Shown: piece after piece, positions 21,942 through 33,065 of the stretch | Position numbering within the stretch: position 1 is the first letter of the stretch | Layout of the letters: each line of letters begins with the position of its first letter | Source of the DNA: Rhizopus sp. PT2906 | Taxonomy: Eukaryota; Mucoromycota; Mucoromycetes; Mucorales; Rhizopodaceae | Length of the DNA stretch: 34,286 nt | Direction of reading: 5' to 3' | NCBI GenBank assembly: GCA_025529335.1 | Contig: JAMYHX010000466.1 | Location: 1-34,286 of the forward strand | Translations under genes and position numbers: made by a program | The notes under the pieces: model-generated | Databases searched by the model: none | What the model saw: the letters and a program-made list of their open reading frames with translations, nothing else | Told to the model about the DNA's origin: nothing

Positions 21942-24715
21942 TTATTCTTGACCAAAGCCTACTGTTTCTTCAACTGCCATCGTTAGTTTGGCTACAAGTG
22001 CTTCATAAGATTTATAAGGTGGCATATCGATACGATTAAAACTATATAAAAAGATGAGTATCTTGTTATTCTTGTCGCTTTCTTTACTTACCATGTATGT
22101 GCTTTTGGCAACTGTGTAATTTCACCAGCCTTTTCAATAGTAAATCGTCTTGGACCATCACTACCCTGAAGATCCTTGAATCCATTCACGGGAATACGTG
22201 AGGTACCCGTGGTGAACTGTAACAGTCTAGACTTCTTTTCGCTATCCCAACTGCGTATACATTTCCAGAACCACTGGATGACATCGTCTTGTTCAGTATA
22301 ACCTCTATAGTCTGTATGCTTCTTCCAATCATCAACATCAATCTCGGCAATACCACCAATCAGCAACTCGAGTTCACGCTCGTCAAAGACATTGATCAAG
22401 TCTTGAGGAATCAATTGGTTAAATCCTTCCTTGAATGCCTTGAATTGTTCTTCAACACGCTTAGAAATACGCCATTCCGTCACCAGGCTATGAACAAAAA
22501 ATGAGTGGGGGCCTTGGATTACATATATTCAACTTACTCGACATATTCTTTCTTGTTTTCTTCTGTCACTTCAATGTCTCTACCATTTTCTTTGAGATCA
22601 ACAGTAACGACTTCACCAAATCGGTCATCATCCACCGAGAATGTCAAGTCAAGGATATCTGTGATGTCATTCTCACTATATAAAGAATGTTAATGTAACA
22701 GAAAATAAGGTGAACTATCAACTTACAGTATCCACTTTAAGCTTCTATAAAAATCAGCATCTACACTTTCCATGTCTTCTACCATGACTTTCTTGTTTAG
22801 AATCATCTTGTAAAAGGAGACAATAAAGAATGCATCCAGGAATCGACGATGGAAGATGGCCAAACCGACCACACGTCCGATAAATCTAAAGTAGTTCAAA
22901 TGCTCAGGATTGATACCCGAGTGAGGGTTGATCTGAAGTGTATAATTGTCATGTGCAGAATATTCAAACAGGCAATAGAATGGGTTGAACATTTCATGTG
23001 AAAGTAAAAAGAAGAATTCTCTAGAAAGACCACCATAGTCGAGACCATCTTCTCCATCAAACTTGATCATCAATCGTTTCTTGAGATCCGCGGGCACTTG
23101 ACGCATAATTTCTGCATAGGCGTCCTCAAAGATATGATCACGACGAACCTTGATATGACATTGACCTGGTACAGGACGAAGTGCAGGTTGAGAACGGAAG
23201 TAGATCAGCTTACGACGGAAATCTCGCTTATATTGTGGTACATTCTGATCGAGACTACTTGGTAATCTAGGATCATCCCATGTGGTTGTCTTTGTATTAT
23301 GATCCACAAAATAAACTCTACCTGTGCTCGTCAATCTCATCTCCCAGCCAGAGGGAAGTGGTCCGAGCTGAGAGACTGGTTGCACTTGGACTTGTAGGTT
23401 AGATCCAGGGCCGATCGTGTTGATATACTGCTGTCGACGAGGATCTACCCATGTTGTTGTACGTGTGTTATGATCAACAAAGTAAGGACGTCCTTCTGCT
23501 GTCGTTCGCATTTCCCAACCAGGAGGAAGTGGTCCTGAACCTGCTGTTGTCATGTTGTTTTGAGCGCCAACGACATGACCAGGATTACTAGTAGGATTAT
23601 TACCAGATCCACTAAAGTAATGTGCTGACTGAGGACGACTGGCTGTGTCAAGAGAAGTTGTACTGCCTCCCGCATTTGAACGTTCTTCTGGAAGGCCTCG
23701 AGCATTATGTCGACGTCTTTCTAATTCTGTTTGATTTTGTTGGTCTTGTGCGGTCCTTGCACTAATAAATACGTTAATTGAAAATGCTTTGTAATATGTA
23801 TATTGAATATTTACGAAGGTCGCTTCCATGTTGTCGTTCTTGTGTTATGGTCCACATAATAAGGTCTACCCAAGTGATCTATTCTTCGCTCCCAACTAAA
23901 TATAAACTTTTTTAATACTAATTCAAATCATTTCTCCCTTTCAAACGATTTACCCTTCAGGTAAGTCATTATCTTGTTCTGCTGTGGATGCTGTGGTTGT
24001 GGTATTATTATTGCTACTGTTATTACTAGATGATGCTGTTGCTGCTACTGTAGTTGATGCTTGCTGCTGAGTATTGACAGATGAAGAAACATTATGACTA
24101 GAAGGGCCTGATGCAAGGGTATTTGTTCCATTTCGAATAGGAGCATTGACATTTGTAGAGAGGTTTAAAATAAGCTTTCCTTGAATTGTATCATGATTAT
24201 TTGATTTTTTTAAATCCAAGGTTAACATTTCTATATTCGGTCAAAGTTAAAAATAGCTCTCAATAACGCCTTTCTTGTGTAAATACCATCTCCTCCAGTT
24301 TCGATATCAAAAACACTGGATACTTGTATATTAATGACTCCAAGAAATCCTTGGTCCTTCTTTTTAAACTTTTTTTGATCAAACACTTGGACAGCAATGA
24401 CACTGTTATTTGTTACTTGTCTACAATAGATAATGAGCCCCCCTTATATTTTTGACTATCGAAAAAAAAAATATCTTACAAATCAAAACTTTCATTCCAA
24501 TATGGATTCAATGTTTTCTTCATAACTGTGGTCGTATGTGTCTGTTCTCCGTCTACAGTTACAACAGCTGATAATATATGTTATGGCACTATCTACAGAT
24601 ATGTATGTATTTATATACCAAAAGGATCAGGTAACTTGAAAAATAGGTCTTTCTTGAGAAGACCATCTGCTGCAATGACTGTCAGTCGAACAGTCCTTGT
24701 TGAAGGATTTGACAT
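21942..24715 (-). CDS. RSP5: NEDD4-family HECT E3 ubiquitin ligase, Rsp5 type
   Basis: Rsp5 ubiquitinates membrane transporters, endocytic cargo and other PY-motif clients. Nine exons on the minus strand join in phase: 24715-24619, 24567-24480, 24420-24287, 24230-23954, 23895-23815, 23761-22727, 22675-22538, 22487-22092 and 22041-21942, giving 781 residues. Order: C2 domain (1-115, with DPFAVVTVDGEQTHTTTVMK); a Ser/Thr/Asn-rich linker; and WW1 (about 197-226). Then come WW2 (303-333), WW3 (360-390) and a HECT domain (about 420-781). The WW domains carry the WE...YFVDHNT.TTTW pattern. The catalytic cysteine is C749 in HTCFNRID, 32 residues from the C-terminus as in yeast Rsp5, and its codon is split by the last intron. 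The C-terminus ends AVEETVGFGQE, the usual NEDD4-family ending. Confidence 0.95.
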
Positions 24716-25765
24716 TCTATGCTTTTGTTTGTTAAATAAACTAAAATAATAAAAAAAAAAAAAAGAGAGAGAGAGAAAAGCTGAGCTTGACATTGATTTT
24801 TTTTATTTTAAACAGCCTATCTCTAGACCCAATAAGATCCTTTCGTGGCTTTTATTATTCCTTTTTTTGTTATGGATTGCAACCCTCAATTTCCATGGAG
24901 ATACAATTTATCCAATGAAAGGTAAAAATTTCGTTACTAAACAATAATTCAACAATAGCACGTTTTTTTCTTTTTTGCATGTTGAAAATGACACAAAACA
25001 CTCTTTTACAGGCTCTTAAAAGAATGAAAAAGTCATCATGTCTAATGTATTATTAATGAACATATTGTATAAATAAGTATTCTTTATTTCTCCCTCTTTG
25101 AATTAATGACGTGTGTGTATCTTTTCAGAACGATCTAGTTTAAAATGTTGTAAAAGGCTCTACATGTTACACAACACAATTGATCTGACCATGCTGTCTG
25201 GCTTTACTCATTCAATCTACACAAGTACGTTCAATTCAGAGAAAACTATAGAATAGCTTGCTCTTTTCAAACGGATAGTTCTCCTCAATCAGACTGGGAT
25301 AATAACCAGCAATACAGTCGTATGATTCTCTACATTTCACTGGAAAGACATCACAGCGGATAACTTTACTATTTCTAGCCTATGCCAAACATGTACTCAG
25401 GGAACATTTGAAAGACACCAGTTACAATTCACAAACTCAATACGGTATCATATCATAAATCAAGACCATCCTTACACTGTGATGCAGTGGGTGCATTAAT
25501 TTTTCGCCAATCTTTCAACATCCTGCGCAGGGAAATTTTGCAGCTATACTCATTATATACTGTACCTAGAATAGTCGAGTCTCATGATTATCTATACAAG
25601 TAATTAGTCGCGTAAGTCATTCGAGAATCAGTGCAGTGGTATTTGTCGTATTTTCTTTGTTCATCTATTCTAGCCCATTTTCCAGTCGGCGCTTGAATGT
25701 TTGGTCATAAACTTTGACCCTTTTTTGTTGTTCAATGCAACTTTCTTTTAAAGTAGACAAAAACT
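24716..25765. other. Gene-free divergent intergenic region
   Basis: About 1050 nt lie between the start of RSP5 and the start of the acyl-CoA-synthetase-like gene. It contains A- and T-homopolymers (for example near 24750) and short GA repeats. I see no coding segment with family resemblance, no tRNA and no strong palindrome. It should contain both promoters. Confidence 0.5.
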
Positions 25766-27960
25766 ATGACCTTTGAGTTAGATACGTTAAGTTATACACT
25801 ATTAGCAAGTATCGTAGGCGCTGCTGCTTTACTCTCTGCTCGTAATTCAAAGTCATCTGATATTCACCCTTTATTACTCAATACACAATCGGATGTCTCT
25901 CGCCTTCGCCACCCTGGAGAAAGCGCCATTTATCGTTCGAGAATGTATCCCATGAATTCACCTTTGTGCTCCACATTTGAGCGAAGCATTCGTACCTTGG
26001 CTGATTTTTACAAGGAAGGTGGCTTCAAGAAGCATGGTAACGCCGACTTTCTAGAACAAGAGGGTGGATATGTAAGTCAATTTGTTTTTAATATAAAATG
26101 TACTAATATCACATTATAGGCTTCCTATGGTAGGGTTTATTGTAAATAGTATGATTAGGAGGCTGTAAGAGCTAACTATGCTCATGTATAGAGACAATTA
26201 GATCAAAAGTTGAACGCGTCTATCAAGGTCTTCGCTCAGTAGCCAAACTTGTTCCTCAATCAAAGGATGAAAACTCATTTGTTGGTATCTACGCTAACAA
26301 CTCTTATCGTAAGTGACTTTATATCATATTGAAAAGGAGATACTAATATAGCATTTAAAGACACTGTGTTGACAGAAATAGGTACAAAAAGTCAAATGAT
26401 ATTGATCATGCATCATGTTTAACTAATTCTTACGATCGAGTAGCCTGTCATATGCATGGACTTGTCACCGTGCCAATCCTAGCTTCGTATCTCTCTCATA
26501 TCCTCGAAAAAACTAAATTGAGAGTATTGGTAACAGTCGAAAGTCATCTGCGCGAGGTTTTGATTCACGTGAGCGACATCCCCACTTTGAAGCATATCGT
26601 CGTTGTCGGCAATATATCTGAAGCAGATAAAGATAAAGCCGTAAAAGCAGGGATTGAACTGGTAACATTTAATGAATTAGAGCAAAGAGGGGCTGATAAG
26701 AGTTATGATGATGTCCAAGTTGGTAAGACGACAGTGCTGTTTACTAATCAAATGGATACTGAAAGATTCCACTAGTTCCTAATGATATTGCAAGCATTTA
26801 CTTTAGCCCAGCAAACGAAAAGGTAAGCTGTACTTCAAATACATCTATACACTCTATACTTACCTGTTTTGCAATAGTCCAAGCATGGCGTTGTATTGAC
26901 CCATAAAAACTTGCTATCAAGCATCTGTAAGTTTTGTATAAGCCCACAGGCATCTATGCATAATGTATAACACATACTTTCTCTTTTTTTTAGCATCATA
27001 TCTATCGATTGTTCCTCCAGCACAAAGATTTACGTCAAAAGATCGCTTAATGGTGAACTTATCTATAGGTATGTTGTTATAAAAGTATATTCAACTTTTG
27101 TATCTAATATTTTGTATAGATAATGTCTTAAGATACGTCTTGACAGCAGTAATCAGTTTTACTGGAGGCTCTATCGTATTTGGATCCCAATCAGCCGATT
27201 CAAACGAGGTTGACATTCTATCCTATCTTTCTATGATACCTCAGCACAAGCCGACTATCTTTGTCAGGTAAGGAGTAGATATATAAAAGAAACAAGGTGT
27301 ATTAATTCTCTGTCTAGCAACTCTTGGCTATTAGGACAATTAAGACATCTCATTGAGTCCCGCTATGGAAAATCATTTTTGTATAAGCGTGGATATGATG
27401 CAAAGAAAGAGTATCTCGAAGAAAGTCGATTAGTGAATGACTGCAAGTATGATATGTTAGTATTTAGAAATATTCGACAAACTATGTTTGGTGGAAACTT
27501 GCGATTGATTTACATTGACAACGGTATGTGTATAAAGAGACAACAGCTGTCATTATTTTTCTCATAATAGGACATAGACGATAACTCTGATCCCACCTTG
27601 GCTACCTTCTTGAGAATTGTTCTAAGCACTCAAGTGATTCAAACGTTCAACTTGCCAGAGACGTCTTCCTCTATTACTGCTTCCATGTTTTTTGATTATA
27701 ATGCGTTGCCTGAAGCTAGAGGTGCACCCTTACCATGTAATGAGATCAAATTGGTGGATCAGCCAGAACGCGCATTAACAGCAGAAGATAAGCCCAATCC
27801 TCGTGGAGAGATTTGGGTTCGTGGAAATAATGTATTTGCGGAATACTATAAGGATGAACAAGCAACCTCTGACGTGATTGATTCAGACGGTTGGTTCATG
27901 ACTGGATATCTTGGTGAAATGTTGCCGAATGGAACATTAAAAGTGCTTGAAAAGAAATAA
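25766..27960 (+). pseudogene. Acyl-CoA synthetase-like (ANL superfamily) gene, decaying and C-terminally truncated
   Basis: This has the layout of a long-chain acyl-CoA synthetase: an N-terminal hydrophobic stretch (LLASIVGAAALLS), HPGESAIYRSRMYP, then VGIYANNS, VSDIPTLKHIVVVGN, GVVLTHKNLL, VPPAQRF, FGGNLRLIYIDN and RGEIWVRGNNVFAEYYKDEQ. Exons can be traced through at least eight short introns. However, the region after the first exon shows in-frame TAGs at 26147 and 26156 and frame changes near 26200 and 26400. The reading frame also stops at 27958-27960, just after NGTLKVLEKK, before the C-terminal subdomain with the catalytic lysine. The ATP/AMP motif reads YFSPANEK-SKHGVVLTH instead of the usual SGTTGxPKGV. 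The TGD motif reads TGY. A functional paralogue with unusual splicing cannot be fully excluded, since long family-like blocks survive. Confidence 0.6.
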
Positions 27961-27977
27961 ATATACTTTTATTATCA

Positions 27978-30245
27978 CTAAGCTTTATAATCAATAAAAG
28001 TATCTGTCCAAGGACGTCGAAGAAGAGGATGAGCCTCGGTAGTAAATACAAATTTATCCAATGAGATCATGTCTGGAGGGCTGAATAACAAGTATAAATA
28101 CTTGAACGTCTCTGCAAACAGAAAACTACACACAAGGTGGGTTTTAAGTATGATACTTATTGATATTACTATATATATATATTTTTACCTTTCCATGCTA
28201 TCTATTTGATTCAAGCGGTAACCTTTACCCAAGTGGCCCACATTTCTCACTGCTGCATACGCAACAGGCGTTCTACAGCGTTCTTCTATAGCTTTAAATA
28301 TTTCCCAACCATACTCCTGATATCGGGGATCTCCAGTAATCCTATAAAGTATGAATAAACTTTCTACTGTCTCCGGACGCAGCAAGTAACGATAATCTCG
28401 TGCATATAACCCAGTAGGTCTTTCGATGGGTGGATCGAGCGTACGGTTAGTTAGATTTGGAACCTCGACCGTCACATTTACTGCAACAGGCGTCTTTTTC
28501 TTCCCTGGCCATCTGTATCGTCGTCTAGGTGGTAACTGTTCTAATTCTTCGAGACTTTTACCATAGGTCAAGGGATTATAAGGTATCTGGTCAGGGAAGA
28601 CCCATGATTCTGGCGCTAATCCTGTTGCAGAAGATCGGTACATATAAACACAGGTTTCCAGTAGCCCTTTGGCAGCTTTGATATCATCAGGTCGGTTAAA
28701 AATTCTAGATCCAATGGCAAGCATACCAGGAACAAAGCATGTCTGTAAAGAAAAACAAATTTATAAATGAAAAGAGCAATGCCTTTTTTTTTTTCTTACA
28801 AGATGATCCATTGTAGGCTCCTTTAAATTTCTTGCTGTATCATACGCAGGCAAGTATAGAAACTTTGTTCCGGGTAACTGCATGAGCATATATTGCTTCA
28901 TGCTATCGATAGATTGTAAATCTATGAAAGAAAAAACCATAAGTAATTCTCCTCTCTTTTTTTAATAAGTCGCCATCTTACACATTCTGGCATATTGTGG
29001 CATACTTCCATCAGTCAGGATATATTCTTTCAATAAATACTTTTTTTTTAAAAAAAAAAAGAAACATATAAACAAAAAGCTGGAATAAAACATAGAAGCA
29101 AGCCTTACCTCGTACGCGCTATCTCCCATAGCTCCAAAGCTAGCAATGGCTAACATATATATATAATCATGAGCTATCTTATCATTAATATATGCAATAC
29201 TCCACTCACTATCTGTAAAATAACCAGCGTCAAGATCGATTTCATTTGGATATAATCCTGGTAATCTAACCCCGTGAGCATATCCTGCAGAATCCAAGAA
29301 ATCTGTGATCGCTTGAGCCTAATTTAATGATGTAAGCTATATATATGCATAATACAAAAGTATTCTTACCTTTTTCGCAAAGATAGGGTTTCCTGTATAA
29401 TGAGATAATGTAAAGAATTCCAATTGAAGACTTGCCATATCTGCTAGCAATGTCGAATTATCCATACCCATTTGACTAGTACATCATAATTAAATAAAGA
29501 TCACAATATAAAGGAAATGAATTGCTTACGTTACTGGATTAAACTTGTAATAAGGAATACCGAGCCTAGTATGAAATGCAGGCAGTAACGCTTCACCCAG
29601 CTCCTTCGCCTTTTCCAGTAGGATATGTTTCTTGGGATGATCTGTCAGTTCGTATGCGCTTAACAAACCACCGAGGTATCGAATTGTTGTCTCAAATACG
29701 CTCAATTCTTTATCCACATAAAAGTTGATCTTTTCAACCTCAGCAATGACTTGATCAAACTCATCATGTAATTCCATTATGATCATCGTACTAAGACTAT
29801 CCACCAATGTGGCCCCCATACCACCAAATGGATTATGAGGTTCTTCTGTCAATGGCTTCAATTCGTCGTGACCAAGAGCGTGGGTCTTGTAACCAGTCCA
29901 TCCATGCATAAATGCTTTTTTGACAGCACTTGCTCTTTCTTCCCTGATCTTTTTTTCTGTTGCTGATTCGCTGCCAAAATGGGTCTGTATCCGTGGTAGT
30001 CTCGATTTAAAATTGTCATATCCATACGTTCTCTGTGTCATTGTCAGAGTTTCTGGTAATGATGATGGCGGGATATTTGTAGTAAAGTAGAATTCTTCTC
30101 TAGTTGGTTCAATTGTAGGTTCTATGTATTCATATTTCTGTAACGCATAATAGAAGGTGATATAGATGAAACTAAAAATGGTGCATCCTAGAGCCATTTG
30201 TCTCCATTTATAAGGAAGACCCTTTAGCTTTGCGGCTAAAGTCAT
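27978..30245 (-). CDS. GH47 mannosyl-oligosaccharide alpha-1,2-mannosidase
   Basis: This class I mannosidase trims mannose from N-glycans in the ER/Golgi lumen. Seven exons (30245-29530, 29475-29370, 29318-29109, 29039-28982, 28921-28800, 28742-28189, 28125-27978) join in phase to 637 residues. It is a type II membrane protein: a short cytosolic N-terminus, one transmembrane helix (about 17-35, ALGCTIFSFIYITFYYAL) and a luminal (alpha/alpha)7 barrel. Family motifs include NPFGGMGATLVDSLSTMIIM, FETTIRYLGGLLSAYEL, GDSAYEYLLKEY, TCFVPGM, RPETVESLFILYRITGDPRY and LFSPPDMISLDKFVF. The conserved TEAHP (Ca2+ site) lies near the C-terminus. The start chosen gives MTLAAKLKGLPYKWR; in-frame codons upstream lie in an A/T-rich leader. 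The fourth exon is 58 nt and follows an unusual A-tract acceptor. The stop is only 17 nt from that of the convergent acyl-CoA-synthetase-like gene. Confidence 0.93.
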
Positions 30246-31420
30246 CTTTTTTTTTGTTTGTGTAAAAGAAATAAATAAAAAAAAAAATAAATAAAAAAAA
30301 ATAAGCGATAAGAAATATAAAAACAATTCTTTTTTGGCAGCAATTTTATTAAAAATAGTAAATCCATTTAAATTCCGTTTGTACACTGAGGATAGTGCTC
30401 AGCAAGGAACAAGGAGCAAATGTATTCTATATTCTGAATTACAGAACAATGGCTGTAATGACTTTGTTTATTGTATACTAAATAATACAATATAATGATG
30501 ACGGTTTATCTATTTCTAATCGACATTTATTTGTAAGTAAAACCTTTTTTGTGCAAGCTACTGAAAATAAACACCACATGCAAAAAGGGCATCAGGATAA
30601 AAGCGGCGACATGTGGAAAGTTGTCAGTCAAATGTACAGAAAACGACATTGTCATTCTTTATGATTAAGTATTCCACATACATGAATCCTTCCTTTTTTC
30701 TTTTTTTTGAAATACAATAAAACGAACAGAAGCTCAAGATTAATAAGCCTTCATTGAACTGCTGTACTTGGAATAATCTTTCTGTTTTTTTTTTTACATT
30801 TGTATGTGCGAAGGGGATTCTGTTACACTTGAGTATCTAACGATGCTAACTTGATTGAGTAATTGCAATCAAAAATATGGCCCTAATATGGAAGACATAT
30901 TCTTTCTTTATAAAGAACTGTTCTCCTGGTTGCAGAAACAATATCGCCGAACCGAAGCATGTATTAGAAATCAAGTAAACCCAAACTTGAAGCTGGTATA
31001 CGCCACGAGTCATTCTTTTTCTTTAATCTGAGTTAGCATTCAGGTGTACCCATGAGTGAATGAATTTTCTCGAGAGCTGAAGTAAACGTGCTTCAAACCT
31101 GTCATTAACAATATAAGGGGTGTAGTCATATCAAATGTAAGCACAAGACCTGATATGACAGTACGTTATAGCGGAAATGCGCCTATTTATATATATATAT
31201 ATATATAAAAGCCAAGGAGAATGAGGATGGCCATTAAAAGGGAAACGATAGCAGTATTCGCGATAGTCATTACTTGACATCAATTATATGAACGCCCCAA
31301 ATATATGATCTGAGGCAATAGACGGATAATTGAAATCGATGGCTTTAGAGAATAAAGCACTAAAAGAATAAGTATATTTTATTTCAGATGAGAAAAAAGA
31401 AGAATCAATGTAAATTGCTA
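30246..31420. other. Gene-free region between two divergent-to-tandem minus-strand genes
   Basis: About 1.2 kb separates the GH47 start from the GH45 stop, both on the minus strand. It includes A-rich runs at 30262-30300, a (TA)10 tract at 31188-31207 and several short T-runs. No recognisable gene or RNA was found. A 27-codon minus-strand frame at 31270-31187 encodes a hydrophobic peptide and is reported only as an observation. Confidence 0.45.
31188..31207. repeat. (TA)10 dinucleotide tract
   Basis: Ten uninterrupted TA units, continuing into TAAAAG. A simple repeat likely to vary in length between strains. Confidence 0.85.
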
Positions 31421-32216
31421 TTATAGTCTTCTACAACCACTGACATTAGTGATTTCTTTGGGACAAGTGACTTCTCTGTAAACAAGATTAGGGTTATCAG
31501 CACCCTTAAACCAACCAAAGCGCCATTCACAACCTTTGCGAAGTTGAGCAGGCAATTGCTTACACATGCCGGCATTCCAGACACCACCGTATCTGACACC
31601 CCAGCCTTCACTAGGGGAATTCCATTGAGGTTGACAGCCATTGTATAAGCCTACACCGCCACCGGGCATGAGTATATCAAAGTGAGCGCCCTTTTCAGTT
31701 CCGGCATCATAGCCAGTGTTGGTAATTTGAACAACCATCTTCTTTCCCTTAGCAGCAGTAGAGGTGAAAGAAAGCTCAAAGCAAGAACAGCACCAGCGGT
31801 CTTCACCACCACCAGGAATACGAGCAGCAGCAAAACCATAAGCGAGGTTATTATTGACGGCCCAAGGTTGATTGTTGTTACAGACAAAGGCGCCTAAGCA
31901 AAAAGGAAAAGCAGGCATTAAAAAAGGGAGAAATAAACATGTCTGGCTGAACAATGAACGTACCTCCACCAGCACAACCACTTTGGACATTGTTACCGAT
32001 AATACTGACACCATTTTTGGCACATGTTTTAACAGGAGAAGAAACCTTGGCTTTACCATTCCAACCACAAGAAGGCTTACAGCAATCCCAGTAACGCGTT
32101 GCCTGAGAGGTACCTTTGGCACCACCGCGGACGTAACTGTAACCCGCGGCAGATACTGTTTCGACACCAATTGAAGCAGCTACTACAAGAGAAGAGATAA
32201 TAGCTAAAAGTTTCAT
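31421..32216 (-). CDS. Secreted GH45 endoglucanase without cellulose-binding module
   Basis: This endo-beta-1,4-glucanase belongs to glycoside hydrolase family 45 and is secreted to attack cellulose. Two exons (32216-31964, 31893-31421), joined in phase across a 70-nt intron, encode 241 residues. A signal peptide (about 1-23, MKLLAIISSLVVAASIGVET...) leads directly to the catalytic domain. The signature TRYWDCCKPSCGW gives D44 as one catalytic aspartate, and GAHFDILMPGGGVG gives D157 as the other. Other conserved blocks are NNQPWAVNNNLAYGFAA, WCCSCFELSF, WGVRYGGV and GCEWRFGWFKGADNP. The many paired cysteines fit a disulfide-rich extracellular enzyme. The Rhizopus RCE and Mucor MCE enzymes known to me carry N-terminal CBM1 modules; none is present here. 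Translation starts at the ATG giving MKLLA because the upstream frame has no ATG. Confidence 0.94.
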
Positions 32217-32255
32217 GTGTAAATCCAACTTTTTTTAGCATGAAAACGTTGAATG

Positions 32256-32268
32256 CTTTTATATATAT
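32256..32268 (-). promoter_or_regulatory. TATA box of the GH45 gene
   Basis: On the minus strand TATATATAAAAG lies about 40-50 nt upstream of the endoglucanase ATG. This is a strong TATA consensus, short-spaced but plausible for a highly induced secreted enzyme. Confidence 0.55.
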
Positions 32269-33000
32269 TTTTTACTGTTTGGCTGTACAACCTGAATTCA
32301 TTTTAATTCATTTATTAGACATTATTAGAAAGCACAAAATATGTTTTAAAATCTGTGATTCAGGTAAATCAAAGCTATAGTCCCTTTATTATTGGTCAAT
32401 GTCTTGTTTGTGAACCCTGACATTTTGTTTCAGTATTCCACGGCTTTCATGTCCAATGGTTCTCATTCAAGCTCATTATTAAGCTATCGTCAAAAGTGCC
32501 CTAATATCGTTGCAACACAAGTTGTCAAACTAAAAGATAATAGTAGAGAAGGAAAGTATAGACTTATAAAAGAGTAAAAGAACGAATGAAGGCATGGAAT
32601 ATGTCGTACACGCTTTATTGAAGTTTTACTTTTACATGTTTGAATACTAGTATTAGCAGATTTTTTTTTAAAAAAAAAGTCGGTCAAAATCCAGGCACAA
32701 AGATATAATTTAAGACAAGGTGATCTTAACTAAGACCAGTCTATATTTGCCGCTGTTACTGCGTTGTGTAAACTGATTATGCAACAAAGTGTTGGTCTAA
32801 AGTCAGTCCTGAATCATGGCATTTTATATTTAATAATCATTCAACGTCATGGACAAAAAAGGGCTGTATTATTGTATGGTAGCATTAGCAATTGACCTAT
32901 AAGATATTAAGGATATATAGTTGCGTCTCAAACAAGCATTGTGTATGTTGTGTGGCAATTTTTTAATATGTCTAAAAATGACAAATGCACTTCTTTTAAG
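32269..33000. other. Intergenic region upstream of GH45 and bZIP genes
   Basis: Divergent promoter region of about 730 nt. It contains a self-complementary T9A9 tract at 32661-32678. A short open stretch at 32392-32577 has no family resemblance. No RNA gene is seen. Confidence 0.45.
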
Positions 33001-33008
33001 TATAAAAA
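33000..33008 (+). promoter_or_regulatory. Possible TATA box of the bZIP gene
   Basis: TATAAAAAA about 60 nt before the bZIP start codon, followed by a 45-nt CT-rich leader. Confidence 0.4.
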
Positions 33009-33065
33009 ATGGTTTATATTCTCTTTTTCTCTTTCTTTTTTTCCTCTCTATCTCATCTATAACTC

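Noticed and set aside
31872..32174. Plus-strand open frame antisense to the endoglucanase
   Set aside because: It is the complement of a GH45 catalytic domain with clear motifs; its own translation is a low-complexity Thr-rich stretch.
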